A stretch of DNA of 64,000 nucleotides from JAUCQB01 sp964586235 (GTDB lineage: Bacteria > Planctomycetota > Phycisphaerae > UBA1845 > PWPN01), in assembly GCA_964586235.1 (NCBI GenBank), contig CAZPIO010000018.1, positions 1-64,000 on the forward strand, read 5' to 3'. Below the pieces are notes generated by a model. It had not been told where the DNA came from. It did not search any database and worked only from the letters and a program-made list of their open reading frames with translations. Of the stretch, positions 45,381 through 54,074 are shown one piece after another. A program made the position numbers and the translations under genes. Numbering within the stretch: position 1 is the first letter of the stretch; each line of letters starts with the position of its first letter.

Positions 45381-45609
45381 AGTTAACTCGACCTCGGCAC
45401 GGATGAAACTGCGATTGAAACCTGCCGGACGGGTTGCATTATACCGGAGTCATTCGTCTCGGCGGGTGGAAGGGGTGGTCGTTGAATCCATCATCGTGAC
45501 CCCACCCATTCGCTGCGGCGAATGGATGGGGCACCCGCGCGGACGAGCTCCTCGACGACGGCTCGGGACGAAAGCCGCCAGTGGCACCCGGCATACCCGT
45601 CAGTGCGGG

Positions 45610-47112
45610 TCAGGGGCCGTCCTCGAGCATGCGGTGGATCAACTCGTTCACGTTAACCGTAGCGAAGGCGGTCCGGGAGTCGGAGATGGCGTAGGGAATC
45701 ACGAGCTGATCGTTGTGGATCATCGAGCCGCAGGTGTACACGACGTTGGGCACGTAGCCCTGGCGCTGGTCGTGAACCGGCGAGAGCAGAGGCTTGCGCA
45801 GCCGTCCGATCACCTTGCTCGGCTCGTCGCGATCCAGCAGAACCGCCCCGATCGAGTATTGCCGCACCGGACCCACGCCGTGCGTCAGGAGTATCCAGCC
45901 GGCATCGGTCTCCAGCGGCGAGCCGCAGTTGCCGATCTGCACGAATTCCCACGGCTCCATGGGTGCCTGCAGCTTGCGGGCCTCGTTCCAGAAGTGGATG
46001 TTGTCGGACGTCAGCAGGTAAAGGTTCTCACCGTCATGCCGCGCGATCATCCGGTAGCAGCCGTTGACCCTGCGAGGAAAGAGGGCCATGCCCTTGTTCT
46101 TGGCGTGCTGGCCGTTGAGCGTATGGACCTGGAATCTCCGGAAATCGGGTGTCTCGAGCATCATCGGCAGCGTGCGGGAACCGTCGTAGGCGGTGTAGGT
46201 GCCGCAGTATCGCGACTGGCCGTCATCATCGGTGAATCGCGTCAGGCGGAGGTCCTCCATGCCGTGGCTCTCGCTGCGAGTCGCCGGGAAGATAACGATC
46301 TCCGATGCGGGGCATTCCGCGGGGAACTGCAGCTCGTAGTTGGCGTAGGCCAGCCACAGCATGTCGGCGGCGGTGTTCTTGAAGGCCCGCGAGGTTTCGG
46401 GACGCTGCCGCACCTGGTTGATCATGTCCCGCAACTGGTCGAGGTTGAACTGGTCGGGCAGCCCCGCCATGACCGGCGCGATCATCTCCTCGTAAACACC
46501 CATCTCCAGCAGCTTGCGATAGAAGAGGTGCTTGTCGAAGAAGCGGTCGGGGACGGGCTCGGCGGTGAACGCGTAGCGGGGCACGGGGTCGAAGAGAATA
46601 TCGCAGTTCGCGTTGATCACCCCGGAGCGAAAGACGATCGAGGATACGTGCCCCTCACCGGTCGCCCTGAGGCTCATGAGAAATCGCACCGCGCCCGGAT
46701 CCACGCCACTCTGGTCTGGATGTGGGACAATGGCCGGGTTGAACAGGGCCGCGGACTCGAAGGAGTATTCCATCGTGAAATAGGAGCCGAGGAGCAGTTG
46801 CCGCTCGCGCGAGATCTGCAGGTTGGGCCGGAACGGCAGAACGACGGTGCGGTAGTTTGCCAGGAAGATCGACTCCACGTCGCGATGCCGTGAGGCGAAA
46901 TCATCGAGCACGGCGCCCAGCAGCCGCGAGACCTGGTGCTTGTCCAGCCTCAAGACCCGGTTGAGTATCGACCGGATGCGCCGGGGGTTGTGGGGGTCAA
47001 AGACCCGGGTGATCACCCGCTTGTCGTCCGGTTTCAACATCTCCGGACGGCCGACGACGTTCAGGCGGGGTTCCTTGTCAATCGTGGTTTCAGGCTGGAC
47101 AACAGTTTCCAT
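45610..47112 (-). CDS. GH130-family mannoside phosphorylase/hydrolase-like protein
   Basis: 500 residues, no signal peptide, so cytoplasmic. The five-bladed propeller motifs are present: AALFNPAIVPHPDQSG, SHGMEDLRLTRF, KNKGMALFPRRV, GNCGSPLETDAGWILLTHGVG and QGYVPNVVYTCG. The extra N-terminal 100 residues are typical of the longer GH130 subgroup whose members act on mannosides. It may phosphorolyse or hydrolyse manno-oligosaccharides brought in after extracellular breakdown. The stop is near 45610. Confidence 0.8.
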   Translation of the reverse strand: METVVQPETTIDKEPRLNVVGRPEMLKPDDKRVITRVFDPHNPRRIRSILNRVLRLDKHQVSRLLGAVLDDFASRHRDVESIFLANYRTVVLPFRPNLQISRERQLLLGSYFTMEYSFESAALFNPAIVPHPDQSGVDPGAVRFLMSLRATGEGHVSSIVFRSGVINANCDILFDPVPRYAFTAEPVPDRFFDKHLFYRKLLEMGVYEEMIAPVMAGLPDQFNLDQLRDMINQVRQRPETSRAFKNTAADMLWLAYANYELQFPAECPASEIVIFPATRSESHGMEDLRLTRFTDDDGQSRYCGTYTAYDGSRTLPMMLETPDFRRFQVHTLNGQHAKNKGMALFPRRVNGCYRMIARHDGENLYLLTSDNIHFWNEARKLQAPMEPWEFVQIGNCGSPLETDAGWILLTHGVGPVRQYSIGAVLLDRDEPSKVIGRLRKPLLSPVHDQRQGYVPNVVYTCGSMIHNDQLVIPYAISDSRTAFATVNVNELIHRMLEDGP

Positions 47113-47858
47113 ACTAAATAATAGGCTCGAAACAATGCCGTCTGCGCTCGCACAGAGACCGATAAGAGCGCGCTTCGTCTCCGCAGGCGGCTGGGCCGGT
47201 TTACCTGCCGGGTTCCGGGCCGAGAATATCTATCGACAGGCAAGCGGTGCTACATGACGCCCGCGTGTGCTGATTGTGCGGTCCAGGTGGCGTGAGGTCA
47301 AAGGCTGGAAGACGTGAAATGTGGGATCGCCGCGGGTGTGGCCGGCCGGCTGAAGGACGTGGGGCGACTCCTCGAACTGGTCAATGATCCGCAGGGGCAT
47401 CCGCTGCTCCCGGGCAAGGGCTCTTTCGACCCATCCGCCGCGCTCCACGTGGCGCGAGCGCCCGGACCTGATGGGCGGCATCGCCGTGTATTCGGCGTCG
47501 TCGCCGGGGGCGACTGCGCGGCGACAGACCCGTCTGGCTTCCAGGCAGGGGGCTGGTGGCAGGGGGGCTGTATGCCCCATGAAGGGTCCGCCATGTGTGG
47601 TCCCCATGATGCTCGGTTCGAGGCGGTACGGCACGTACTCCGTTTCCGGGGTGGCGGTAAAGGCCAGTGGAGTAGCTGCTTACGTTTTTTCGGACGGTCC
47701 GGTATTCTGTGTTGAATTCTGATTGGGAAATGGCGAGAATAGTATGAAGTGGGCGCGCAAATCGCAGCAGTCAGACCCTCCGGCGTCCCGGGAGGTTGAG
47801 CATGAGCCCCTTCTCTTACCGATGTAGAGTGCGCGGACGTTTCCGGAAGGACAGTCAG
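47113..47858. other. Divergent intergenic region, no gene seen
   Basis: About 746 bp between the leftward GH130 gene and the rightward prepilin-like gene. A possible promoter for the latter is TTGAAT near 47714 with GAGAAT 17 bases on, but it is weak. No RNA or mobile element was recognised. Confidence 0.45.
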
Positions 47859-48842
47859 ATGTCGCGGAAGCAGACGGGTTTTACTCTGATCGAAGTGCTG
47901 GTGGTGGTTGCGATCATCGCCCTGCTGATCTCGATTCTGTTGCCGGCGATCAGGCAGGCACGGGAGAGTGCACGGGCCTCGGTCTGCGGGCACCAGCAGA
48001 AGCAGTTGGGCCAGGCGGGCGCCATGTGGATGACCGAGGTGAAGAAGGAAGTTGTCCCTGTGCACCGCGGCTGGGCCCCTCAGCTTGTGCGGGTGATGAA
48101 GGGGCAGACCGAGCTGTTCAAGTGCCCGTCCACCACCGAGTTGGTGCCCATTGCTCCGGTGATGATCTCCCAGTATCGGCTGAATGACGGTCCGTTCCCG
48201 ACGGTTGGGACGGACAGCCCGTTCTTCCAGCGCCGGCCGACGCCCAACGCGCAGGGCTTCTATGAGGCCGGTTTCGAGACGGAAGCGGATCGCGTGGGCG
48301 GCGACCGGGATTTCAACGACGCCACGGTCTATACCAAGCCTCTGCCCGGTTCCAACAAGGCCCTGGTCTACGTCGTCAAGGGAAGCACGGGCCGGCAACT
48401 CAGCCTGATCGACTGGCGCGGTCGCATCCTGGCCGCGAACTTCAGCACGACTCCGCAGTTTGAGGTACCATTGCTGTGGGGCAGCTACGGCATGAATTTC
48501 TCGGCCGCGTTCCCGGGCATCAAGCCGTGGCATGTTCTTTATCTCGACTATACCGACTGGTCCGCCGTCGTTGAGACCGCGTTTGGCGTTCCCTCTTCGC
48601 GCCCGCCGTACTCCATCCGGGGCGATGGGCCTGTCACGGCCGGATCTTCGGGCTCGTCGACAGCGCGGCGAGAATGGGTGGATGCTCGACATAACAAACG
48701 AGTGAACGTGGCGTTTGTCGACACGCACGTGGAACGGTTGGTTCCCGAGAAGCTGATTCCCCCGGCGAACCAGTACGAGCCGTCCCTCTGGCATCCGCGG
48801 CGTCCGCCGGGCTGGTCGCCGCCACACCTGCCGGTGGATTAG
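47859..48842 (+). CDS. Prepilin-like protein with N-terminal methylation motif
   Basis: 327 residues from the ATG at 47859 (GGAAGGA upstream). KQTGFTLIEVLVVVAIIALLISILLPA is a type IV prepilin/pseudopilin leader, cut after Gly7, with Glu12 as mature residue 5. The C-terminus has the planctomycete H-X9-D motif (RHNKRVNVAFVDTHVERL, with Thr where Gly is usual). Hundreds of such proteins occur per planctomycete genome; they are secreted through a type II-like machinery and their function is unclear. The proline-rich tail is PRRPPGWSPPHLPVD. Confidence 0.9.
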   Translation: MSRKQTGFTLIEVLVVVAIIALLISILLPAIRQARESARASVCGHQQKQLGQAGAMWMTEVKKEVVPVHRGWAPQLVRVMKGQTELFKCPSTTELVPIAPVMISQYRLNDGPFPTVGTDSPFFQRRPTPNAQGFYEAGFETEADRVGGDRDFNDATVYTKPLPGSNKALVYVVKGSTGRQLSLIDWRGRILAANFSTTPQFEVPLLWGSYGMNFSAAFPGIKPWHVLYLDYTDWSAVVETAFGVPSSRPPYSIRGDGPVTAGSSGSSTARREWVDARHNKRVNVAFVDTHVERLVPEKLIPPANQYEPSLWHPRRPPGWSPPHLPVD

Positions 48843-49166
48843 AGCTGTTTTTCCGCTGATGATTGACGAATGCCCCGCCGGCGACGACCATGGGCGTCTG
48901 TGCCTGTGTCTTCCGATCGCCAGGACCGCGAGGGCGCGTTCATGGACCCCGCCGGCGGGACAATTCTGATTGTCAACGGCGTCTTCACGACGTCTTTCGG
49001 GGCCCTTCCGGCAAGGCACCTCGCGCGCAGGCTGCCTGAATAGCGTCGTCGGGCCGCATCCCCTGAGAGGCAGCGGGCCGTCAAACACCCGGCCCCGCGC
49101 ATCGCATTTCATCAAGATGTGTGCGTTGCGAGACTCGTTGGCCGCAGGATGCTCAAAGGAGAGAAC
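48843..49166. other. Intergenic region upstream of the opine-dehydrogenase cluster
   Basis: About 324 bp. No terminator with a T-run and no clear promoter were found. It should carry the promoter of the four genes that follow. The last bases give AAAGGAGAGAAC, a good ribosome binding site. Confidence 0.45.
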
Positions 49167-50816
49167 ATGCGTCTGTCACAGCTTCTGAGTCCTGAACTGG
49201 TGCTCACGCAATTCACGGCGGAGGATAAGGAGGCGGCGCTGGTCCAGCTCGTCTCGGCGCTTGCGGCGAAGAAAGGCCTCGATGCGGAGACGGCTCTTCG
49301 TGACATCCGGGGCCGGGAGCGGGCGGGGACTACGCTGCTGCCGCTGGGCGCGTTTCACGTTGCCATCCCGCATGCGATGACCAACGCCTGCAAACAGCTC
49401 CTGGTGGCCGTGGGCACCTCGCAGCAGGGCGTGGCGTGGGGTCCGAGTGCCGAGGACCGGGGCAACCTGGTGTTCATGTTGCTCGGGCCGCCGCAGACGC
49501 GGGCGCTGTATCTTCGTTTTCTCAGCCGGCTGACCCGGCTCTGCGGCGAACCGGACGTGGCAAAGCGGTTGATCGAGGCCGAATCGCCGGCGGGATTCAT
49601 CGAGATCCTCACGGCGGCGGAAGAGCCCTTGGGGGAGATTGGCACCGGGGAAGGCATGCCGAGCTTCTGCGTGCTGGGAGCCGGATCAGGCGGGATGGCG
49701 ATGGCCGCGCATTTGGGGTTGGTCGGGTGCCGGGTCAACCTGTACACGCGCAACCCGGAGCGTCTGGTGCCGATCCTGGTCAGAGGCGGGATCGACGTCA
49801 CTGGTGAGCTCGAAGGTTTCGTCAGACTGAACGTCGTGACCACCGATATTGGCGAGGCGATGAGCGGTGCCGACGTCGTGATGGTGGTGGTGCCCGCAAC
49901 CGCCCACCGGAATATGGCCACGTTGATGGCTCCCCACGTCAGGGACGGGCAGATCATCGTGCTGAACCCGGGCAGGACCTGCGGAGCGATCGAGCTGGCC
50001 CAGGTCCTGCGGACACAGAACCCGCGGGTCAGGCCGTTTGTGGCCGAGGCTCAGACCCTCCTGTACGCGTCGCGGATCACCAATCCCGGCCAGGTTCACG
50101 TGTTCAGCATCAAGAACTCCGTCCCGCTGGCGACGCTTCCCGCGTACCAGATCCCGGACGTCCTGCCGGTGATTCAGACCGCTCTGCCCCAGTTCGTGCC
50201 GGGCGACAACGTGTTGAAAACCAGCCTTGACAACATCGGCGCGATCTTTCATCCCGCGATCACGGTTCTGAACGCGGGGCGGATTGAGGACACGCACGGC
50301 GACTTCGACTTCTACATCGAAGGGGTCACGCCATCGGTGGCCCTGGTGCTGGAGGCGATCGACCGGGAGCGCGTGGCGGTGGGCGGGGCCCTGGGAATCC
50401 GTGCGAACACGGCCCGCGAGTGGCTCTACCTCGCCTATAATGCGGCCGGACGAACGCTGCTGGAGGCCATCAGGGCCAACCCCGGATATCGGGGCATCAA
50501 GGCGCCCGCCAGGCTGGAGCACCGGTATATCACGGAAGACGTGCCCACGAGCCTTGTGCCAACGGCGTCAATTGGGGAAACGCTGGGTGTGCCCACCCCA
50601 ACGATGAGGGCGATCATTCACCTGGCGTCGCTCATGCACGGCGTGGATTACTGGCAAGAGGGGCGGACCGTCGATCGCCTTGGCTTGAAGGGCATGACGG
50701 TGAAGGACATTCGCTTCCTGGTGGTGGGCGCCGAAAGCTCGGCGCCGGATGCGGGCGGGGCTGGGGGCACGTTGTACTCCGAGGACGGATACAACCTCGA
50801 ACACTCCGGAGCGTAG
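49167..50816 (+). CDS. PTS EIIA (fructose/mannitol type) domain fused to an opine (octopine/nopaline) dehydrogenase
   Basis: 549 residues. Residues 1-152 are a PTS EIIA type-2 domain: LSQLLSPELVLTQFTAEDKEAAL at the start, then HVAIPHAMT with the phospho-accepting His69 kept. From 167 a Rossmann domain begins, VLGAGSGGMAMAAHLGLVG, then SGADVVMVVVPATAHRNM. The C-terminal domain has DNIGAIFHPAITVLNAGRIE, with the conserved His-Pro of opine dehydrogenases, and PYRGIKAP-type elements further on. Known enzymes of this family join an amino acid to a 2-oxo acid by reductive amination. No other PTS gene is near, so the EIIA part is probably regulatory. It begins a cluster with a B12 mutase-like gene 10 bases on. 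Confidence 0.9.
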   Translation: MRLSQLLSPELVLTQFTAEDKEAALVQLVSALAAKKGLDAETALRDIRGRERAGTTLLPLGAFHVAIPHAMTNACKQLLVAVGTSQQGVAWGPSAEDRGNLVFMLLGPPQTRALYLRFLSRLTRLCGEPDVAKRLIEAESPAGFIEILTAAEEPLGEIGTGEGMPSFCVLGAGSGGMAMAAHLGLVGCRVNLYTRNPERLVPILVRGGIDVTGELEGFVRLNVVTTDIGEAMSGADVVMVVVPATAHRNMATLMAPHVRDGQIIVLNPGRTCGAIELAQVLRTQNPRVRPFVAEAQTLLYASRITNPGQVHVFSIKNSVPLATLPAYQIPDVLPVIQTALPQFVPGDNVLKTSLDNIGAIFHPAITVLNAGRIEDTHGDFDFYIEGVTPSVALVLEAIDRERVAVGGALGIRANTAREWLYLAYNAAGRTLLEAIRANPGYRGIKAPARLEHRYITEDVPTSLVPTASIGETLGVPTPTMRAIIHLASLMHGVDYWQEGRTVDRLGLKGMTVKDIRFLVVGAESSAPDAGGAGGTLYSEDGYNLEHSGA

Positions 50817-50825
50817 GGTCTGGGA

Positions 50826-52721
50826 ATGAAAACGACTCCACGGGCGACGAAGGAAGACAGGTTCGGTCTTGTTCGACCGGTCGGGGATGCCCATACGCTC
50901 GGCATCATGTCCGTCGGGCAGGCCCTGCTGGATGCGGGGTACGAGGTGTTTGTCGGCGATGCCGCGGCCTGTGAGGCGTTTGGCCGTCCCGACGATGCCG
51001 CTTGTCTGGCGGCCGCGGAGAGCTGGATCCGCGGGCATCGGATCACGGTGCTCGGGTTCAGCTACCGCCTGGATCCGCACGAGGGCAGCGCGGTCTTTGA
51101 GCGTCTTGTCTATCGGCTGAAGTCGAGAGGTCTGTTCGTCGAGCAGGGAGGGCCCCTGAAAGCGGTGTGTTTCGCGGGCCTGCCGGCGGCGTGTGAGATT
51201 GTCAGTCAGCGAGTGCCCGAGGTGGGCGCCTGTTTCTGCGGCGATGAGAGCCCCGTCGAGGTGCTGACGGCCCTGGGGGTTCCCCGCAGCGCGCTGCCAA
51301 CGAGCCTGACGGCCGGCGCCGCCTATGACGAAGCCCGGCTTGCGTTCGGCAGCGAGCTGATCCGGAAAGGCGACTACCTGGGAGTCCGTCCGATCGACCG
51401 AAGCGGCTACGCGGGATTCGGTACGCGGAGCGACACGCTGGTTGGTCGGCTGGAGCATGCCGGCCGTAATGCCACGCTTCCGCTGATGCGCGCTCACCTT
51501 GGGCCGTACGGGCCCCGAAGGGAGGAGGCCGTCCGGCTGTTCCTGGATTGGACGCGTCGCCTGGCGAAGTCGGGCCTGTTGGATGTTCTGTCCATCGGCA
51601 CGTCGCAGTTGACCCAGTCTCATTTTGGCGATGACTGGACGGGCATGGCCAATGGTGGGGGGGTGCCGCTCAACTCGGCTGACGAGTTTGCCGCCGTGTG
51701 GCAGGCCGCCCGGCCGATGCTCGTGCGGACCTATGCCGGCACAAAAAACACCCTCGAGCTGGCCAGGATGTACGAGGATGCCATCTGCATGGCGTGGCAC
51801 ACCATGTCCCTATGGTGGTTCTGCCGGATCGACGGCCGGGGCCCCCGCTCGGTGAGAGAAAACCTCGATCAACACATCCAAACCATCAGGTATGTTGCTT
51901 CGGTCGGCAAGCCGTTCGAGCCGAACGTCCCGCACCATTTTTCATTTCGCGGCGGCGACGACGTGACTTACGTGGTTTCGGGAGTGCTGGCGGCGAAGAC
52001 GGCCAAGGCCCTCGGTATCCGGTCCCTGGTGCTGCAGAACATGCTCAACACCCCGAAAGCGACCTGGGGCGTCCAGGATCTGGCCAAGTCGCGGGCCATG
52101 CTCCAATTGATCCGGGAATTCGAGGACGAGACGTTCCGCGTCATCCTGCAGCCACGTGCGGGGCTGGATTATCTTTCTCCAGACCTGCAAAGGGCCAAGG
52201 CCCAATTGGCCGCCGTGACCGCCCTCATGGACGACATTGAGCCGGGTGATGAGCGAAGTCCCGCGATCATTCACGTGGTCAGTTACTCCGAGGCCAGCCA
52301 CCTGGCGGACCCCGACGTCGTGGATGAGAGCATTCGGATCACACGCCACGCTCTTGGGCAATACCGCGAGCTTCGGGCAAAGGGGCAGGTGGACGACATG
52401 ACCAGCCACCCGGAGGTCGTGTCCCGGACGGCCGATCTCCTGGCGGAGGCCAGGACGGTCTTGGCCGCCATCGAGTCCTCGATTCCGTCGCCCTGCTCGG
52501 CGGAAGGGCTCTACCAGGCTCTGGAGCGAGGTTTTCTCGTGGTCCCGCACCTCTGGGAATGCCGGGACGAATTCAGCCGCGCCGTTCGCTGGCAGACGCG
52601 GCTGGTCGAAGGCGCGGTGAAGGTCGTGGATGGCGAAGGAAGGCCGATTCCCGCCGCGGCACGTATGCGGATGGTCCTTGACGACTTGAGACAAAGCCAT
52701 GGTTCCCTGAACAGGAGGTGA
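50826..52721 (+). CDS. B12-binding, glutamate-mutase-like protein (MutS-MutE type fusion)
   Basis: 631 residues. The N-terminus has LVRPVGDAHTLGIMSVGQALLDAGYEVFVGD. DAHTLG (21-26) fits the DxHxxG base-off cobalamin motif, with Asp21, His23 and Gly26 and His23 as likely lower ligand. The B12 fold ends near 140. The rest is a probable TIM barrel: DVLSIGTSQLTQSHFGDD, MLVRTYAGTKNTLELARM, HHFSFRGGDDVTYVVSGVLAAKTAKALG, IIHVVSYSEASHLADPDVVDESI. The last phrases parallel those of glutamate mutase subunit E. The reaction may be a carbon-skeleton or amino-group shift on an amino acid. It lies between the EIIA-opine dehydrogenase and Asn-synthetase-like genes with spacings of 9 and 4 bases, so an operon is almost certain. 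Confidence 0.7.
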   Translation: MKTTPRATKEDRFGLVRPVGDAHTLGIMSVGQALLDAGYEVFVGDAAACEAFGRPDDAACLAAAESWIRGHRITVLGFSYRLDPHEGSAVFERLVYRLKSRGLFVEQGGPLKAVCFAGLPAACEIVSQRVPEVGACFCGDESPVEVLTALGVPRSALPTSLTAGAAYDEARLAFGSELIRKGDYLGVRPIDRSGYAGFGTRSDTLVGRLEHAGRNATLPLMRAHLGPYGPRREEAVRLFLDWTRRLAKSGLLDVLSIGTSQLTQSHFGDDWTGMANGGGVPLNSADEFAAVWQAARPMLVRTYAGTKNTLELARMYEDAICMAWHTMSLWWFCRIDGRGPRSVRENLDQHIQTIRYVASVGKPFEPNVPHHFSFRGGDDVTYVVSGVLAAKTAKALGIRSLVLQNMLNTPKATWGVQDLAKSRAMLQLIREFEDETFRVILQPRAGLDYLSPDLQRAKAQLAAVTALMDDIEPGDERSPAIIHVVSYSEASHLADPDVVDESIRITRHALGQYRELRAKGQVDDMTSHPEVVSRTADLLAEARTVLAAIESSIPSPCSAEGLYQALERGFLVVPHLWECRDEFSRAVRWQTRLVEGAVKVVDGEGRPIPAAARMRMVLDDLRQSHGSLNRR

Positions 52722-52725
52722 ATTG

Positions 52726-54066
52726 ATGCCAGGTATTGCGGGCATCGCCGCTCCCGGCAAGCGAGAACTCGTCGGTCGGATGCTGGACAAGATCGCTCAC
52801 CGCGGCCGGGTGGGTCGCAAGGTGATCGAGCTGCCGGGAGCGACTCTCGGCGCCGTCTGGCCGACGGGCTTTACGGAGTTGCAGGTGGTTCAGCCGGAGG
52901 CGGTAGTCAGCCGGGTGGACGAAGGGCGTTTTGCTGAGGCCCAGGTCGTGGACGGAAAGCTGGTGCTCAGGCGCGATGCGCTGGGGGTCGAGCCGCTCTA
53001 TTACGGACGCACGGCGGACGGCGAGCTGTGTTTTGCGTCGGAGGTCAAGGCGCTGCTCGAGGCCGCGCGGGACGTTCAGGAGTTGATGCCCGGAACACGG
53101 CACGACGGGGAGCGAACGACAGCACACTTCCAGTTGAGCAGGCGACCGGTCCTCAGTGATCCGCCCGACGTCACGGCCCGCGAGGTCCGGTCCCGCCTGG
53201 ATCGCGTGGTGCGGGATTCCGTCAGACAGGATCCGGTCGGGGCATGGCTGTCCGGGGGACTCGATTCGATCGCCATCGCGGTGATTGCCCGACGCCACGT
53301 GCGGACGCGTCACACCGCGACGGCAGGGCTTGCCGGGGCCCCCGACGTGATGTTCGCCAGGGAGACTGCGGCGTTTCTCAAGTCCGAGCACCACGAGGTC
53401 ATCACGACGCTCGAAACGATGCTTTCCGTGCTGCCCGAGGTGATCTACCACCTCGAGTCCTTTGACGCGCTGCTCGTGCGGTCGAGCATCATGAACTACC
53501 TGGTTGCGCGGGAAATAAGCCGGCACGTTGGAGAGGTATTCTCTGGCGAAGGTGGGGATGAGCTCTTCGGCGGCTACCACTACCTGAAGGGTCTCGACCC
53601 GGCATCGCTGGCCGACGAGTTGATCGACATCACCGGCCGTCTGCACAATACCGCTCTTCAGCGGGTGGACCGCAGCGCCGCCGCGGCGGGGCTGATTGTG
53701 CACGTGCCGCTGACGTTCCCCGAGATCGTGGAATATGCGATGGCGATTCCCGCCGAGTACAAGATCCGCAGCGGCGTCGAGAAGTGGATACTGAGGCAGG
53801 CGATGGCGGATGACCTGCCGGCGTCGGTGGCTTCGAGGCCGAAGTCGAAGTTCTGGGAGGGGTCGGGGGTCTCGGGGCTGTTGTCCAGCCACGCAGAGGA
53901 GACTATCGCGGACGGGGCATTCGAGCGCGAGCGGGTGCTCCCGAACGGCTGGGTGGTCAACAGCAAAGAGGAATTGCTGTTTTATCGCATTTTCAAGGAG
54001 CAGTTCGGCGAAGCCGGCGATCTGGCCTGGATGGGGCGGACCAAGGGCGCGGCCAATGCGACATAG
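52726..54066 (+). CDS. Asparagine-synthetase-like ATP-dependent ligase lacking the glutaminase cysteine
   Basis: 446 residues with AGGAGG 8 bases before the ATG at 52726. The synthetase domain is complete: PP-loop SGGLDS (176-181), FSGEGGDELFGGYHY, then IPAEYKIRSGVEKWILRQAM and LPASVASRPKSKFWEGSG, as in AsnB. The N-terminal domain is degenerate: MPGIAGIAAPG has Pro where Cys follows Met in AsnB, and much of the GATase fold after AHRG is missing. It cannot use glutamine in the normal way. The same loss marks beta-lactam synthetase and carbapenam synthetase, which make intramolecular amides. It may form an amide or lactam (inference), or use free ammonia. Confidence 0.85.
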   Translation: MPGIAGIAAPGKRELVGRMLDKIAHRGRVGRKVIELPGATLGAVWPTGFTELQVVQPEAVVSRVDEGRFAEAQVVDGKLVLRRDALGVEPLYYGRTADGELCFASEVKALLEAARDVQELMPGTRHDGERTTAHFQLSRRPVLSDPPDVTAREVRSRLDRVVRDSVRQDPVGAWLSGGLDSIAIAVIARRHVRTRHTATAGLAGAPDVMFARETAAFLKSEHHEVITTLETMLSVLPEVIYHLESFDALLVRSSIMNYLVAREISRHVGEVFSGEGGDELFGGYHYLKGLDPASLADELIDITGRLHNTALQRVDRSAAAAGLIVHVPLTFPEIVEYAMAIPAEYKIRSGVEKWILRQAMADDLPASVASRPKSKFWEGSGVSGLLSSHAEETIADGAFERERVLPNGWVVNSKEELLFYRIFKEQFGEAGDLAWMGRTKGAANAT

Positions 54067-54074
54067 GAGGTGAG

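Noticed and set aside
47298..49115. 605-residue minus-strand frame
   Set aside because: It covers the whole prepilin-like gene in reverse plus both flanking gaps. No recognisable motif, no ribosome binding site.
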